From Symsagittifera roscoffensis (lineage: Eukaryota; Xenacoelomorpha; Acoela; Convolutidae), in the NCBI RefSeq assembly GCF_963678635.1, contig NC_087067.1, forward strand, positions 49,459,618-49,523,617: DNA of 64,000 nt, written 5' to 3'. Both the position numbers and the translations under genes were made by a program. Below the pieces are notes generated by a model. The model was not told the origin of the DNA, did not search any database, and saw nothing but the letters and a program-made list of their open reading frames with translations. Position 1 is the first letter of the stretch; the number at the start of each line of letters is the position of its first letter. This document shows, in pieces, positions 52,187 to 63,600 of the stretch.

Positions 52187-52290
52187 CACATTCACACATA
52201 CATACATATATATACATATATACATCCTTACTTACATACACACATACATACATATATAGCTTTATACATACAAACATACATACATGTATT
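51995..52290. repeat. compound microsatellite (CATA)n/(TA)n
   Basis: An imperfect CATA/TACA array from about 51995 to 52290 with a pure (TA)n core at 52148-52184. It opens long low-complexity frames on both strands (Tyr/Cys/Met or His/Ile/Thr repeats) that are not genes. GTCGA-rich degenerate sequence on both sides (51780-51930, 52370-52500) may be an older array split by it. Confidence 0.95.
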
Positions 52291-52765
52291 CTGCCGAGGA
52301 AACTGAGACAGTCAAAATAAGTGTGATCAAAAACTTTGTTCAGAAAAAAATGGGACGAGAAAGTCGAAAAAGTTGGAACTTATAAAGTTTGGATTAAGAA
52401 ACCCGAAACATTTTTCCTTGGGTCGAGAAAATTGAAACGTACCACAGTTTGGCCGAAAAACTCAAAGTAGGCCAAATTTTGGTCGAGAAATTCGGAACAT
52501 AGATTGAGCACATCGACGGGGTTAATTAGATTACAAACACATGATTTAGATTTTTAGAATTTTTTTGTAAATGTTCTTTTGTTTTTTAAATCTTTTTCGT
52601 CTTTTTCGAATCAAGATAATGCCTGTCGAATTGAACTAGAATTCAATTTGAAAATCCGTTGCATCACGAAATGGGTTCTGCAGAAACGTCCGACATTTTT
52701 ACGAATCTTACGCTGAAAACATTTATTTGTTTCTCAATTTCAATCGGGCTACCTACCAAACCTTT

Positions 52766-53155
52766 GAACAAATCAGTAGTGGATTCGGGGGGGGGCTTCG
52801 GACGTCCTCCCTCTCAAGGATTTGATCCCCTGCCGACCCGGAGGGTCCCCCTTAGTACTGTTTCGAGATATCCATTTTCGGCTGACTGACCATTATATTT
52901 TTTAAAGGCGCCTTCGGCGCCAATCTATACTAATTTTGAGAGGCATTTTTTGGTCGAAATTTTCAAAAAAACGCCTCATTTCAAAAGTTTGCCTGCGGAG
53001 CAGAATTTTTGGTCAAGTTAGCGCCTTCATAGTGTTTTAGGAGAGCTCAGAAAATCAATTTGGTCGACCTAAAAAAAGGTCGACAAAATTTTCAATTTTT
53101 TTTTGAAAGTCCGACCCTTCCTCGAGAAATTCCTAAATCCGCGCCTGGAATGAAT
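52766..53155 (+). mobile_element. hAT-type MITE with imperfect target duplication
   Basis: The element at 52774-53147 starts CAGTAGTGGATTCGG and ends AAATCCGCGCCTG. The flanks GAACAAAT and GAATGAAT agree at six of eight positions. Internal palindromes (GGCGCC twice near 52910; GGTCGACC with GGTCGAC near 53070-53090) are shared with the other copies. It is the longest, most complete copy here. Confidence 0.8.
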
Positions 53156-54234
53156 CTCAGAACCTCACAGAAAACGAAAACAAAATTTTTTGTATATGGC
53201 GCTATTTTGCCAGAGTAATTGCAGCTGTCTCTCTTTTTTTGATGGAGATACTTTCACAACCAGGTTAAACGTTTTGATGAACATTTTGTATGTCCAGACA
53301 AAACGCATATCAACCCCTAAAACTCAAAACGTGCAAAACGTGTAGATTCTATACATCTACCTTTTGCACAGTTTGAGAGAACGAAAACATTCGACTCAAG
53401 TATGCTGTGATCCAACTAATTCCAACAAAAAAAATTGTTTCTTAACCTCCTCGACCAAAAATTGCTGTTGTTCCTCCACTAAAAACAAATTCAAATTCTA
53501 AAAAACGGTTGTTTAAATTTGAACTACTTTTTTGTTTGATTAGACTGCGCTTTAGTAATTGCGCTTTTAAACAGCGTTTTGTATGAGAACTGTACTAAAA
53601 TTGATTAGTTGATTTCAGTAATTTTTGATTGGTTACTTGATTTTTAGTGGATGATGTGAGCGCAATCAGTGTAGCCCTAGACGACACTTCTCCATGAAGA
53701 TAGCAAACACTTGGTACTGAGAGTGAAAGATGCCTACAAAAGAAAAGTTAAAACGACATGGGTTAACAAGAATTAGTTGGACAACACAGACAGGTTTGAT
53801 AAACTTATGGCGTGTTGTGAACTGTGAGGACCTCGAAAAGTTTTCGATAAAAGATTCTGAGGTCATACGAAATCCCTCTGTCGATGTAAAAGACAAAAAA
53901 AAACTTGGCCAGAAACGCTATCTGGTTTCGTAACAAACATTTGAATGTAGCAGTCCTTCATAGTGCAAGGAGTGGCCTGATAGTTTGAAGCTAAGTTGCA
54001 TAGTAAAATTTCATAAACTGAAGGTACGAGATGATGCGTACAGTTATCGAAAATCAGGATAAACAAATAAGATGAATTTTTAAACTATCTTTATAAATGA
54101 GTACTTACCACCTGTAGTAAATGAGTACTCACCACCTATAGAGGCCGCTCGTAAAATTGTTGCTGACTCACTAAATTACCTAAATTACGTGATCTCTAAA
54201 ACTAATTGCGTTTTAGCTGTTCTTTGTTCCTACA
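53156..54234. other. no recognised gene
   Basis: A 67-codon frame at 53730-53933 has ordinary composition but no family I recognise. Nothing else stands out. Confidence 0.4.
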
Positions 54235-54640
54235 ACCAAAATGCCAGCAACAAAATGTACACCCAGATGAAACCACCAAACGATGTAATTGCTCTTGAAA
54301 AACACGTTCTTGAAAACCAGAATCGGTACTCTAAAGGGGATAACTTCTTCAAGTGCCAACCTTTTCAAGCAAAGCATTGCTACCGTGATGAGAGATGAAA
54401 AATTGGCTAGTTTATTTGCTATTATGACTCCTGAGCAGAAAAAAAAACAAATAGCTCCGACAAACAAAATGCCAGCAATAAAATATTCAAAATAAGGTCA
54501 AATCACCAAAAGGTGTACTTGATCTTGAAAAACCCGTTCCTAAAAAACAGAGTTAGTAATCTAGTGGAATAAATTTTTTTAGTGCCAACCCTTTCTAGCG
54601 AAGAATTGCTACCGTGATGAGATATATAATATTTGGTTTG
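54235..54640 (+). repeat. diverged tandem duplication, period about 235 bp
   Basis: 54235-54410 and 54465-54640 share ACAAAATGCCAGCAAYAAAAT, GCTCTTGAAAAACACGTTC-like, GTGCCAACC and ATTGCTACCGTGATGAGA in order. Short frames in both differ, so a conserved protein is not demonstrated. Confidence 0.6.
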
Positions 54641-54749
54641 TTTACTAGTGATAAAATACTATTTCTTGCTAACTTGTAAGTGACGCTAATATTTTGCTGC
54701 GACTAAGTGTGACATTGATACAAACCTTCGTTAAACTTTTTGTTTGCAA

Positions 54750-55300
54750 ATAATTGTAATATCAAACCTTCAACTGTAATATGAATAAACTTCAACTGTT
54801 TGAAATGGTTGTTTGGACCATATGTCCCTCAAAACTGTTTTGATATGCAACCATTGCTCAGAGATTTCAAATGCGAATCCAATAAAAATTGGAATTGTAC
54901 TACTAGTTTTTTATGAACAAAGTCTAATCCAGTTATTAATTGCCGTTTACATGCGAATGTTGAAAATATATAGGCTACTTTAAAAAATTTTCTCTCATTG
55001 GGAACCATTGAACCTGATACCATAATTGATGTTTCATTATTGTATTCGTGGCACTGATGCTGCAAAAGGATGTAAGTAGCCCATGACCCGTGTTTTGGAA
55101 AGTACTAAACCTATACTATCGTCAGTAGAGAGTTCATTTGTTTTATTACAATGTTGACTCCCTTCTCAGTAAAATCTTGAGCAAGAACCCAGAATTACGC
55201 ATCGATTCTTAACATTTATGCAAAATTCATGTGCTGCCTATTATGCTTTTGAGGCAGAAGCGACACATTTACATTGCCTTCGGATGAAGACCAACGAAAG
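54750..55300 (+). repeat. first copy of a diverged 0.55-kb direct repeat
   Basis: It is colinear with 57940-58490 (offset about 3.19 kb): GTTTTGATATGCAAC, CGAATCCAATAAAAATTGGAATT, TACTAGT, GCCGTTTACAT, TTATGCAAAATTCA and ACCAACGAAA recur in order. It contains the start of a 77-codon frame (55218-55451) of unknown function. Confidence 0.65.
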
Positions 55301-55464
55301 AGTTTTTCTCGTGAGCAAAGAGCTCGCCAAATTGAAGAAAGCCCAAAATGAAATTGTCTCTATTCAAAATCGCAGTGAAAACTCATCGAAGAACAACTCG
55401 ACGCGTTCCCCAACAACAATCATATACTTGGAATCTGTGACCAGTTTCTGATGCCTCCATAGTA

Positions 55465-55670
55465 AATCAAATTTAACTACGACACATGTTCATCCTCAGC
55501 TTCACTTGCATACGCGAATATTAAGACATACAGAGCAGCTTTGTATGCCTTCCGGATGAACTTGATGACAGCTGTTTCGTTTGAAGAAACACCTGCCAAC
55601 GTCCTTAGCTCCGAAAGACAGTCTGACCCAAGTTTTGAAGGTGGTAGCAGAAAGGCCAGTACAGTCTAGT
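55465..55670 (+). other. coding-like 3' end of an unidentified ORF
   Basis: A continuous frame with balanced composition (SLAYANIKTYRAALYAFRMN, then EETPANVLSSERQSDPSFEG) ends at a TAG at 55668-55670. Its last 26 codons are the segment carried into every 371-bp unit. Upstream exons, if any, were not identified. Confidence 0.35.
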
Positions 55671-57227
55671 GACTGAATTTTTTTTGTCGTTCTGTTAAAT
55701 GAAATTCTGAGCTATTACGAAAAGAAATTACTAACTGGAAATTTAGCAGCATCAGAGGACTTTATGGAAACGGCAGCCATGTTATGTTGTGACAAGCCAA
55801 GGACAATTAGACAAGTGTAATGTAACAAACAAATACCTGTTATGTCAGGTAGAACATGGCAACGGAGATAACGCATTCGTCGTGTCTGGCAAACTTATTT
55901 TTCAAAAAGGCACATTGGGTGCTCTGAAGGTTTCTGACACGGAGAAAATTTTCCTTCCAATGAGAGCCAACGTCCTTAGCTCCGAAGGACAGTCTGACCC
56001 AAGTTTTGAAGGTGGTAGCAGAAAGGCCAGTACAGTCTAGTGACTGAATTTTTTTTGTCGTTCTGTTAAATGAAATTCTGAGCTATTACGAAAAGAAATT
56101 ACTAACTGGAAATTTAGCAGCATCAGAGGACTTTATGGAAACGGCAGCCATGTTATGTTGTGACAAGCCAAGGACAATTAGACAAGTGTAATGTAACAAA
56201 CAAATACCTGTTATGTCAGGTAGAACATGGCAACGGAGATAACGCATTCGTCGTGTCTGGCAAACTTATTTTTCAAAAAGGCACATTGGGTGCTCTGAAG
56301 GTTTCTGACACGGAGAAAATTTTCCTTCCAATGAGAGCCAACGTCCTTAGCTCCGAAGGACAGTCTGACCCAAGTTTTGAAGGTGGTAGCAGAAAGGCCA
56401 GTACAGTCTAGTGACTGAATTTTTTTTGTCGTTCTGTTAAATGAAATTCTGAGCTATTACGAAAAGAAATTACTAACTGGAAATTTAGCAGCATCAGAGG
56501 ACTTTATGGAAACGGCAGCCATGTTATGTTGTGACAAGCCAAGGACAATTAGACAAGTGTAATGTAACAAACAAATACCTGTTATGTCAGGTAGAACATG
56601 GCAACGGAGATAACGCATTCGTCGTGTCTGGCAAACTTATTTTTCAAAAAGGCACATTGGGTGCTCTGAAGGTTTCTGACACGGAGAAAATTTTCCTTCC
56701 AATGAGAGCCAACGTCCTTAGCTCCGAAGGACAGTCTGACCCAAGTTTTGAAGGTGGTAGCAGAAAGGCCAGTACAGTCTAGTGACTGAATTTTTTTTGT
56801 CGTTCTGTTAAATGAAATTCTGAGCTATTACGAAAAGAAATTACTAACTGGAAATTTAGCAGCATCAGAGGACTTTATGGAAACGGCAGCCATGTTATGT
56901 TGTGACAAGCCAAGGACAATTAGACAAGTGTAATGTAACAAACAAATACCTGTTATGTCAGGTAGAACATGGCAACGGAGATAACGCATTCGTCGTGTCT
57001 GGCAAACTTATTTTTCAAAAAGGCACATTGGGTGCTCTGAAGGTTTCTGACACGGAGAAAATTTTCCTTCCAATGAGAGCCAACGTCCTTAGCTCCGAAG
57101 GACAGTCTGACCCAAGTTTTGAAGGTGGTAGCAGAAAGGCCAGTTTAGTCTAGTGACTGAATTTTTCTTGTCATTCTGTTAAATGAAACTCTGAGATATT
57201 ACGAAAAGAAATTACTATATAACAAGA
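55595..57227 (+). repeat. 371-bp tandem array, four near-identical units plus a partial
   Basis: Unit starts at 55595, 55966, 56337, 56708 and 57079 (partial, diverging after about 57144). I see a single base change in the first unit (GAAAGACAG against GAAGGACAG) and otherwise no differences among the full units. A further diverged partial copy is at 57363-57590. Each unit contains a reading frame from a splice-acceptor-like TTTAGCAG through to a TAG. Near identity implies very recent duplication, gene conversion or an assembly artefact. Confidence 0.93.
55789..57153 (+). other. repeated short ORF, one per 371-bp unit (unknown function)
   Basis: Frames of about 83 codons recur at 55789-56040, 56160-56411, 56531-56782 and 56902-57153, three of them identical. 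There is no ATG at the listed starts; the frame is open upstream to a CAG after TTTAG, so it looks like an exon. The protein includes KYLLCQVEHGNGDNAFVVSG and KVSDTEKIFLP, then a segment also seen in the frame ending at 55670 (ANVLSSE, SDPSFEGGSRKAS). The unit joint therefore fuses two different coding ends. I do not recognise the family. Confidence 0.45.
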
Positions 57228-57241
57228 TTATCCTCGGGTAA

Positions 57242-57823
57242 AGACTGCTGATGACGCTTTCGAACCACGCGAGTAGATATAGAGCTTTAACTGTGTACAA
57301 AGAACTTGCAATAACGATGCCCCAGCCTGAGACAGATTCTGCTCTAGGTGGAAGGTTGAAACTGAAAATTTAGCAGCATCAGAGGACCTTATGGAAAGGG
57401 CAGCCATGTTATGTTGTGACAAGCCAAGGACAATTAGACAAGTGTTATGTAACAAACAAATACCTGTTATGTCAGGTAGAACATGGCAACGGAGATAACG
57501 CATTCGTCGTGTCTGGCAAACTTATTTTTCAAAAAGGCACATTGGGTGCTCTGAAGGTTTCTGACACGGAGAAAATTTTCCTTCCAATAAAAGAACAAGC
57601 ACAGATTTTAAGATTTCGTGTGCGGTTGATCATCTCACGGATATAGTTCGATGTAGACGAGTACCTTGTCCTCGTCCAACTCTACGATGCGAAAGTCGCA
57701 AGGCTGCAGAATTTGCATAATTTCATTTGTGTGCGGTACACAAATGAAGGTACAACATATTTTGGAAGAAAGACGTATGATGAATTCGCTTCGCGACTTG
57801 CATACATTTCGGTAAACTAAATT
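57242..57823 (+). pseudogene. decayed gene of unknown family, one frame with two TAG stops
   Basis: One frame stays coding-like for about 190 codons: LSNHASRYRALTVYKEL, then a TAG near 57372, then the same segment as the tandem units (KYLLCQVEHGNG, KVSDTEKIFLP), then a TAG at 57644-57646, then EYLVLVQLYDAKVARLQNLH and EGTTYFGRKTYDEFASRL to a TAA at 57821-57823. Two stops in 190 codons is far below chance for AT-rich DNA. It is either a pseudogene, or exons separated by unrecognised introns. I cannot name the family. Confidence 0.45.
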
Positions 57824-57939
57824 CTCGGTGAATTACCATCAATAACGTAATTCTTTTCTGATTTGTGGGCAAGAACCTGTCAGCAGGGGAGTTTGATGCT
57901 GATTCAGAATACTGACCTCCGTTGCAATTTTTTTCCCGC

Positions 57940-58490
57940 TATTTGTAATATCGAACCAAGATCAGAATAAACTTTAATGATTTGAATGTTTGTTCGGCAC
58001 AAGGTTACCTCAAACGGTTTTGATATGCAACTATAACAGTGAAAAATCAATTACGAATCCAATTAAAACTGGAATTTTCCTACTAGTCTATTATGAATTA
58101 AAATATAATACAAGTTTTAATTGGCGTTTACATCTGTACATTGAAAACATGTGAGCTATAGTTTAGGAAAATTCTATCTATGTGAACTAATGAACCTGGT
58201 ACCATAATTGATTTTTAATTTATGCCTTGTGGCACTTATGATGCAAAATGATTTCAATAGCCCATGATCCGTATTGTAGAAAGTAATAAACGTATATTTA
58301 TCGTCAATTGATAATTCAATTGTTTTATGACAAAGTTGACTCCCGCTTCAGTAGAAACTTGAGAAAAAACCCGAAAACTCTCATCGAATCGTAACATCTA
58401 TGCAAAATTCAGTTGCGGCTTGATATGTTTCCGAGGCAGTAGTGATCCATTCATATCGCCTACAAATGCATACCAACGAAACAATTTGAG
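57940..58490 (+). repeat. second copy of the diverged 0.55-kb direct repeat
   Basis: It is the partner of 54750-55300. Together they show that the whole 54.7-58.5 kb locus arose by duplication of a roughly 3.2-kb unit, with the 371-bp array expanding inside it. Confidence 0.65.
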
Positions 58491-60880
58491 ATTGTTTAAT
58501 TAATTTATTTTTTAGATAAAACTTTTTCATTGGCCTTCAACATACTCAGTAATTTTGCGCTATATGTTCTAAGTTATATCAAATGACTAAAAGAACATTT
58601 GTTAATACATATTTTCCGCAGTGATTTAAGACAGTACAATAACATGTTATGTTGAATTATGCTTAAATTGAATCAATTTCTTTGATTTTGGAAACAATTT
58701 AACAATGATTTTTTTTCATACCGAGCATTCTTTTAGGAACAATGTGACAAGACAATGCGCGAAACAAATCGGACCTCTATATCTACATTAAAGCTTGAAA
58801 TTTAAAATTTTTTTGGTTTTTCCCGCCCAAAATGAGACAAAAATTAAAAAACGAAAAAAAAAAACACATCACGCAACAAAAACGAAATCATTAAATATGA
58901 TTTTGTTGGAAAAGAAAACCGAGATGAAACTATGCTTCGCTGAAACTCGCAAAAAAAACTATGATTAAAATTACGGAACTATGGTATAAAATAGACCAGC
59001 GGGAGCTTTATGATTCAATAAAGCAATTGCCCAACAAAAGATGGGTCTGTCAAATTACCCGATCAAAATAATCAGTCCCATTACAACAGCCGAATTGACC
59101 GGATCCTGGCCAGGTCAAACTTATTGCAACCCAATAGTTAGCAAATCAGTGTACGCCAGTTGCCTTAAACCTGCAAAGGTAGTTTTTGTTTCAAAAAAGA
59201 AAACAAGTCGTTTCTATGAAAATATAGAACTATTGATTGAATTTCTATTGTACGAAAAACTTTTGAAAAAAGTTAAAAAACAGTTTTTAATCAATTTATC
59301 GTCTTGATTATAATTAGCAAACTTAGATGTTCAAAGGATTTATAATCGTTCATAGTCGTGATATTTTCCAAGAAATTTTCTTCGATTATCTTCGACTATA
59401 GTTGATTAATTTTCATACAAAAAATTCTTTTTTATCAACTATAATCAATTATAATCAATTATAGTCTCTTATTTTGCCAAAATATTGTTAAACCAAAATT
59501 TTATTTTCATCATATCCCATGGCGTCTTAGATTTCTGTCAATGGCAAAATCTCTAAAACAGAGATGTCTGGTCACACAAATCTTGATCTGAACACAAGGT
59601 TATACCACGGAACAAAAGTTTCATGGAGATCCTTTCATTTTAGTCGAAAGTTTCCCGTGATAGAAGAAAATTAAATTTTCCGAATAAATCCTGGAACTAA
59701 AGTAATGTGCTGATATTATGGCCTTTACAGCAACTTGAAATGCCCATCATGGAAGAACTTCAATGAAGAAATGAAAAGGTGAAAAATTATATTTAAATTT
59801 TAAATGATTTGAAAATAATTTTAGACAATTTTCTCATCTTTCATATAAATCGATGTCTGCAAAAAGCATAAAGTATACGCAATTCACATGCCAGGTCAAA
59901 GACAAAATGTGCAAGCAAAAATTTGATTATAATGACTTTTGATGGATTTTTTGTATACAAGGTATGACTGAGAAATTAGTCGATTAGAGTCGATTGTAAT
60001 CGATTATAAATGCATCAAAAAATAGATGGATTAATAATTGGTTATTATTGATTAAAATGTAATATAATTAAAATAATTTGATTTCAAATTAGTTTTCAAT
60101 TTCAAATAGATTCTAATTGAGTAATAATTGATTAAAACTGATTTTTCTTTCTCCAAAATTTTAGTCAGACTGGTACAGAAATCGACTATTAACGCTTGAA
60201 ACTGGATGCGGGAAGATCTCAAATTTGCACCCATTGAGACTTATTTAACCTCCGGGGGTTAATAGCAATACAGACTTTTGTAACCACATTTTGTAAATTG
60301 ACGTATTATTTGGTTGAAAAAAAACTGTCATAATCAGCGAGAATAAAATTAAGCAAGTTAACATTTTTTTTATTTTAAAAAGTCATCGCGACCGGCACGA
60401 CGACCCTTGAAAATGGTGACACCGTTCGAATTTATCACGCATGAGTTATATTTTTTGATTCAACTCCCCTTTTACAGTTATTGCTGAGGGTTACTCACGC
60501 ACAAATTAATTATCAATCTATGTTTTTGCATTGTATGATCTTTATGTTTCCCAGTTTTTGTCCTAACATGTTACGAAAACGGGAAATTACTGTGTGGTAT
60601 AACTCTCGTCTCGGGTTTTTTCTTCGTTCATTGGTAATACTTCTTTTCTGCTCAAGTCCGCGACTGTGTCAATTTTGAGTTTCGTCTCGCTGAAAAATAA
60701 AATGATTGCAAAACTAAGTTACAAGCATGGGCGAATTTTAGCTAAATAACTATTTTTCTTAGTTAACTAACTTTTTCTGAGAAAATGGAGGAAATATCCT
60801 AAGAAGAAAAGAAAACTGTTTTAGTTTACCAGATAGTTACAAATAAACCATCGACTTAGTTGAAGAAAAAATAATAAGAA
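58491..60880. other. no recognised gene; TAATCGATTATA-rich tract
   Basis: AT-rich. 59340-59470 and 59960-60130 are rich in overlapping ATTATAATCAATTATA-type sequence able to form many small hairpins. An 88-codon frame at 59041-59307 lies 50 bases after a TATAAAAT, but it has no family resemblance. Confidence 0.4.
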
Positions 60881-63600
60881 CTCCATGTGATCACAGGCCT
60901 TGGTGGAGATGTCGATGTTGGCGTATAACTTTTGAAATACTGTCGCTTTTCTGGAGAATTTCAACAGAATTAGTTAAAATAAAGCGCATCTCTCTGATTT
61001 TACAACTAAATTATGATTAGGTTATTGAGTGAAAAAATTGACATTGACAAATGTATGTTAAAGTTTTTATCCCCCGAACAAATAGAGACTTCTTGAGCAA
61101 TTTCGACCGTCAGCCCGGCTCCCAGATTCGGTCCAAGAACGATTATGGCGGAACATTCAAGTCTTATTGACCCCCCACCCAGACATGGAAGGGAAGCCGA
61201 TTGCTTTGGTGAAGCTTTTCAAGCGTAACTCTAACCTCTAATCTTATCGTTCAAATCACTGAGATATATTTTCACACCAGGGAACGGCTTTTAAAACTTG
61301 GCATTTTTAATTTAACTTTGACAACCTAATTCTCTGGGGATATATTTGAAAATGGGAGGAGCGTACACAGACGGGAAAGCCAATGGGTGGAAACAATTAG
61401 GGTGCTCTAAAAGACACAAGCCCCGTCTTAAGTGACCCTTTTAAATTGCAGATTGGATCATTTCAACAAGCAGAGTGCTGCTATGGGCGAAAAAACACAG
61501 GTGAAGCAATCATAATACAAAACTAAAATGTTTTTGTTGGATTTGGTTAAGCATTCAATCAGCTCCATTTAATTTGGTATTCTTAATTTGATTATAACTG
61601 TAAAAATAAAATCTTCAGTAACCTAAGAAACGGTTTCAATTAAATCAAAGACTGAATGCTTACTATTTCTCCATCCGCATTGCAAAAAGGAGAGAAAAGT
61701 TTCAAGATTCAAAATCCTCGTATGTTCTTCAACCATTGAGTTAGTTCTTCATAGGGGTGGTTATTCTTGGATCTTATTAACAACCCCCCACCCCCTCTAT
61801 GGTACCTAGTAAAGAATTACGACCCCGATAAAGAACTAATTGAATGGTTAAGCATTTGTTTATTTTGTTCAATTTACATTTTTTCTTTACATAGGGGGTG
61901 GGGTGGGGGCAATATAGTTGAAAAGATCCGAACTGGAAAATAGCGGATACTAATCTATACACAGCCTATCTTTATTTAAACTTCTTTAAGAACCAAAGAG
62001 GATAACCGGCAGACAGATGCCATTTACTGTTGCTTAACTTCATTAACCCTGACTAAAACAGCAGTGGGCACGGACGGTGCGCTTCCATCGGCAAAGAGGT
62101 CTTTCTTGTCTTCCCTAATGGATACTTAACCGGTTTTATACTTCTGAGACCCTAACTGTCTTTTTGTTCCCTGGTGTGAATTAAGTACTTCTAAGATGGC
62201 CTTATTCTAGCCATAAGCAGGCAGAGGCTCTAAAATGGGCTGAAGTGCGAACATCCGATGGTGTAATTAGTCGAAAAAACTAAGTTTTATGAAATGAAGC
62301 GAGCAAATATCTCAGTTTATGAGTAAGGCTAATGAACTGAGACTTATTGATTTAAATTTATGGAAAACAAGAATGACAGGGGTTGTTTTTGAGCAAGTAA
62401 TTTTATAGCGTAGGGCTTATAACATTTATTACGAACAAAGAAATGTCTTCTAGTCAAAATTTCTCGTTATGTAATCGTTTCCTTATCCAAAAGAAATCCG
62501 ACACAACTATTAACTAAGTTAGACTTTTTGGACCACCAGACATTTGAGTTTTTCCACTGAAATCTTTTTTGGACTATGCCAGTTGCTTTGTTTCATTGAT
62601 CATACGCCTGACATATTCTATCGTGAAGAAGTCACTATTATATTAGCCCAGAAAGGGTCGCAAGTTTTAGTATAGCTGCATTTTTATTCTTCTTCTAAGT
62701 GAATTTTTGATTGGGATTTTTCTTACCCCTTTGGATTACTTACCCCTTACAACTAATTTTGAACTATGACCGTAAATACTCGAATATAGAGCAAAAATTA
62801 ATAAGTAGAAATAGCTGAAGATAATTACTCGTGTCAGGAACAGGTGAAAAAATATTTTAAAGCCCACTTTAAAGACCAATAGGCAAAATAGTGGACTTTT
62901 TAAAAGCTCCCATATTGCAATCTTTTGATAAATTGTACAAAATTCTAAGTTACAAGTGACATTTTACAAAATCCGTTTTTTTTCCATTTGATAATGATAA
63001 GTTGTGATTTTAGTCTATATTATTAGATAGAAGTTTTCTGCTGGCAGACCCGTATGCCCGATGACGCGTACCGCTTTCAATCTCTAAGCCCCTCAGCAAT
63101 CCCTTTTCTTATCAAAATACGGCGGCTTTTGGCTTAGATGCACCAATACTGCATCCCCGTCTCCTTTATGAACCCTGAATGCCGGGCTGATACAGCTACA
63201 TCTTACTTACCAACAACAGCCTTTGAGATTTATTTGTGTCTATATTTAGCCAGCTTTGGGCGCCACCAGACTCAGTGTGTGGTTGAGATTTAGGTGGTTC
63301 GGGTGACATTCGCCGCTTCAACAAAGTCAAAATTGTTGGTGAACATGTCTTCAGGTAAATATTGTTATTTATTTAATCGACGAATCAAATTCCCGAGTCT
63401 GCTAAGGAATACTGTTATTGCTCCCGCCGGAAGGAACTTTGGGTTAGTAGCTTGTGTTTTTTCCCGCCCGATTTCGACTTCAAAAAAGCTCGTAGGGGAT
63501 CAATTCTGGCATTCTTTCAAAGCCCTATTGGTCCTGTCCCAATTGGGAGACACATTTTTCTGATAAATTTGGAGAAAAATTTTTACAAATAGCGCAATTT
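60881..63600. other. GC-richer islands, possible exons of an unidentified gene
   Basis: Islands at about 60890-60960, 61085-61240, 61350-61510, 62020-62180 and 63045-63350 are less AT-rich than their surroundings and hold short protein-like frames. Examples: + strand 61085-61240 after AAATAG with EQFRPSARLPDSVQERLW; - strand 62035-62120 with DLFADGSAPSVPTAVLVRV; and a 61-base + segment at 63295-63355 between TTTAG and GTAAAT reading GDIRRFNKVKIVGEHVF. They do not join into one consistent gene model, so none is called. Confidence 0.3.

Noticed and set aside
52025-52277. Tyr/Cys/Met- and His/Ile/Thr-rich frames on both strands
   Set aside because: These are translations of the (CATA)n/(TA)n microsatellite.
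55595-57227. CRISPR-like array
   Set aside because: Repeats are 371 bp without unique spacers, contain an ORF and lie in animal DNA.
63105-63175. U2 snRNA-like stretch (GGCTTTTGGCTTAGAT)
   Set aside because: It resembles about 16 bases of the U2 5' region, but the branch-site-pairing and Sm-binding sequences are missing, so it is likely coincidental.
57242-63560. Recoding of TAG (two interrupted frames with TAG stops, plus a tRNA-like module with a CTA loop at 31330-31400)
   Set aside because: The L1-family gene itself terminates at TAG in exactly the expected place, and the tRNA-like module is part of a SINE with imperfect stems. Pseudogene decay is the simpler explanation.
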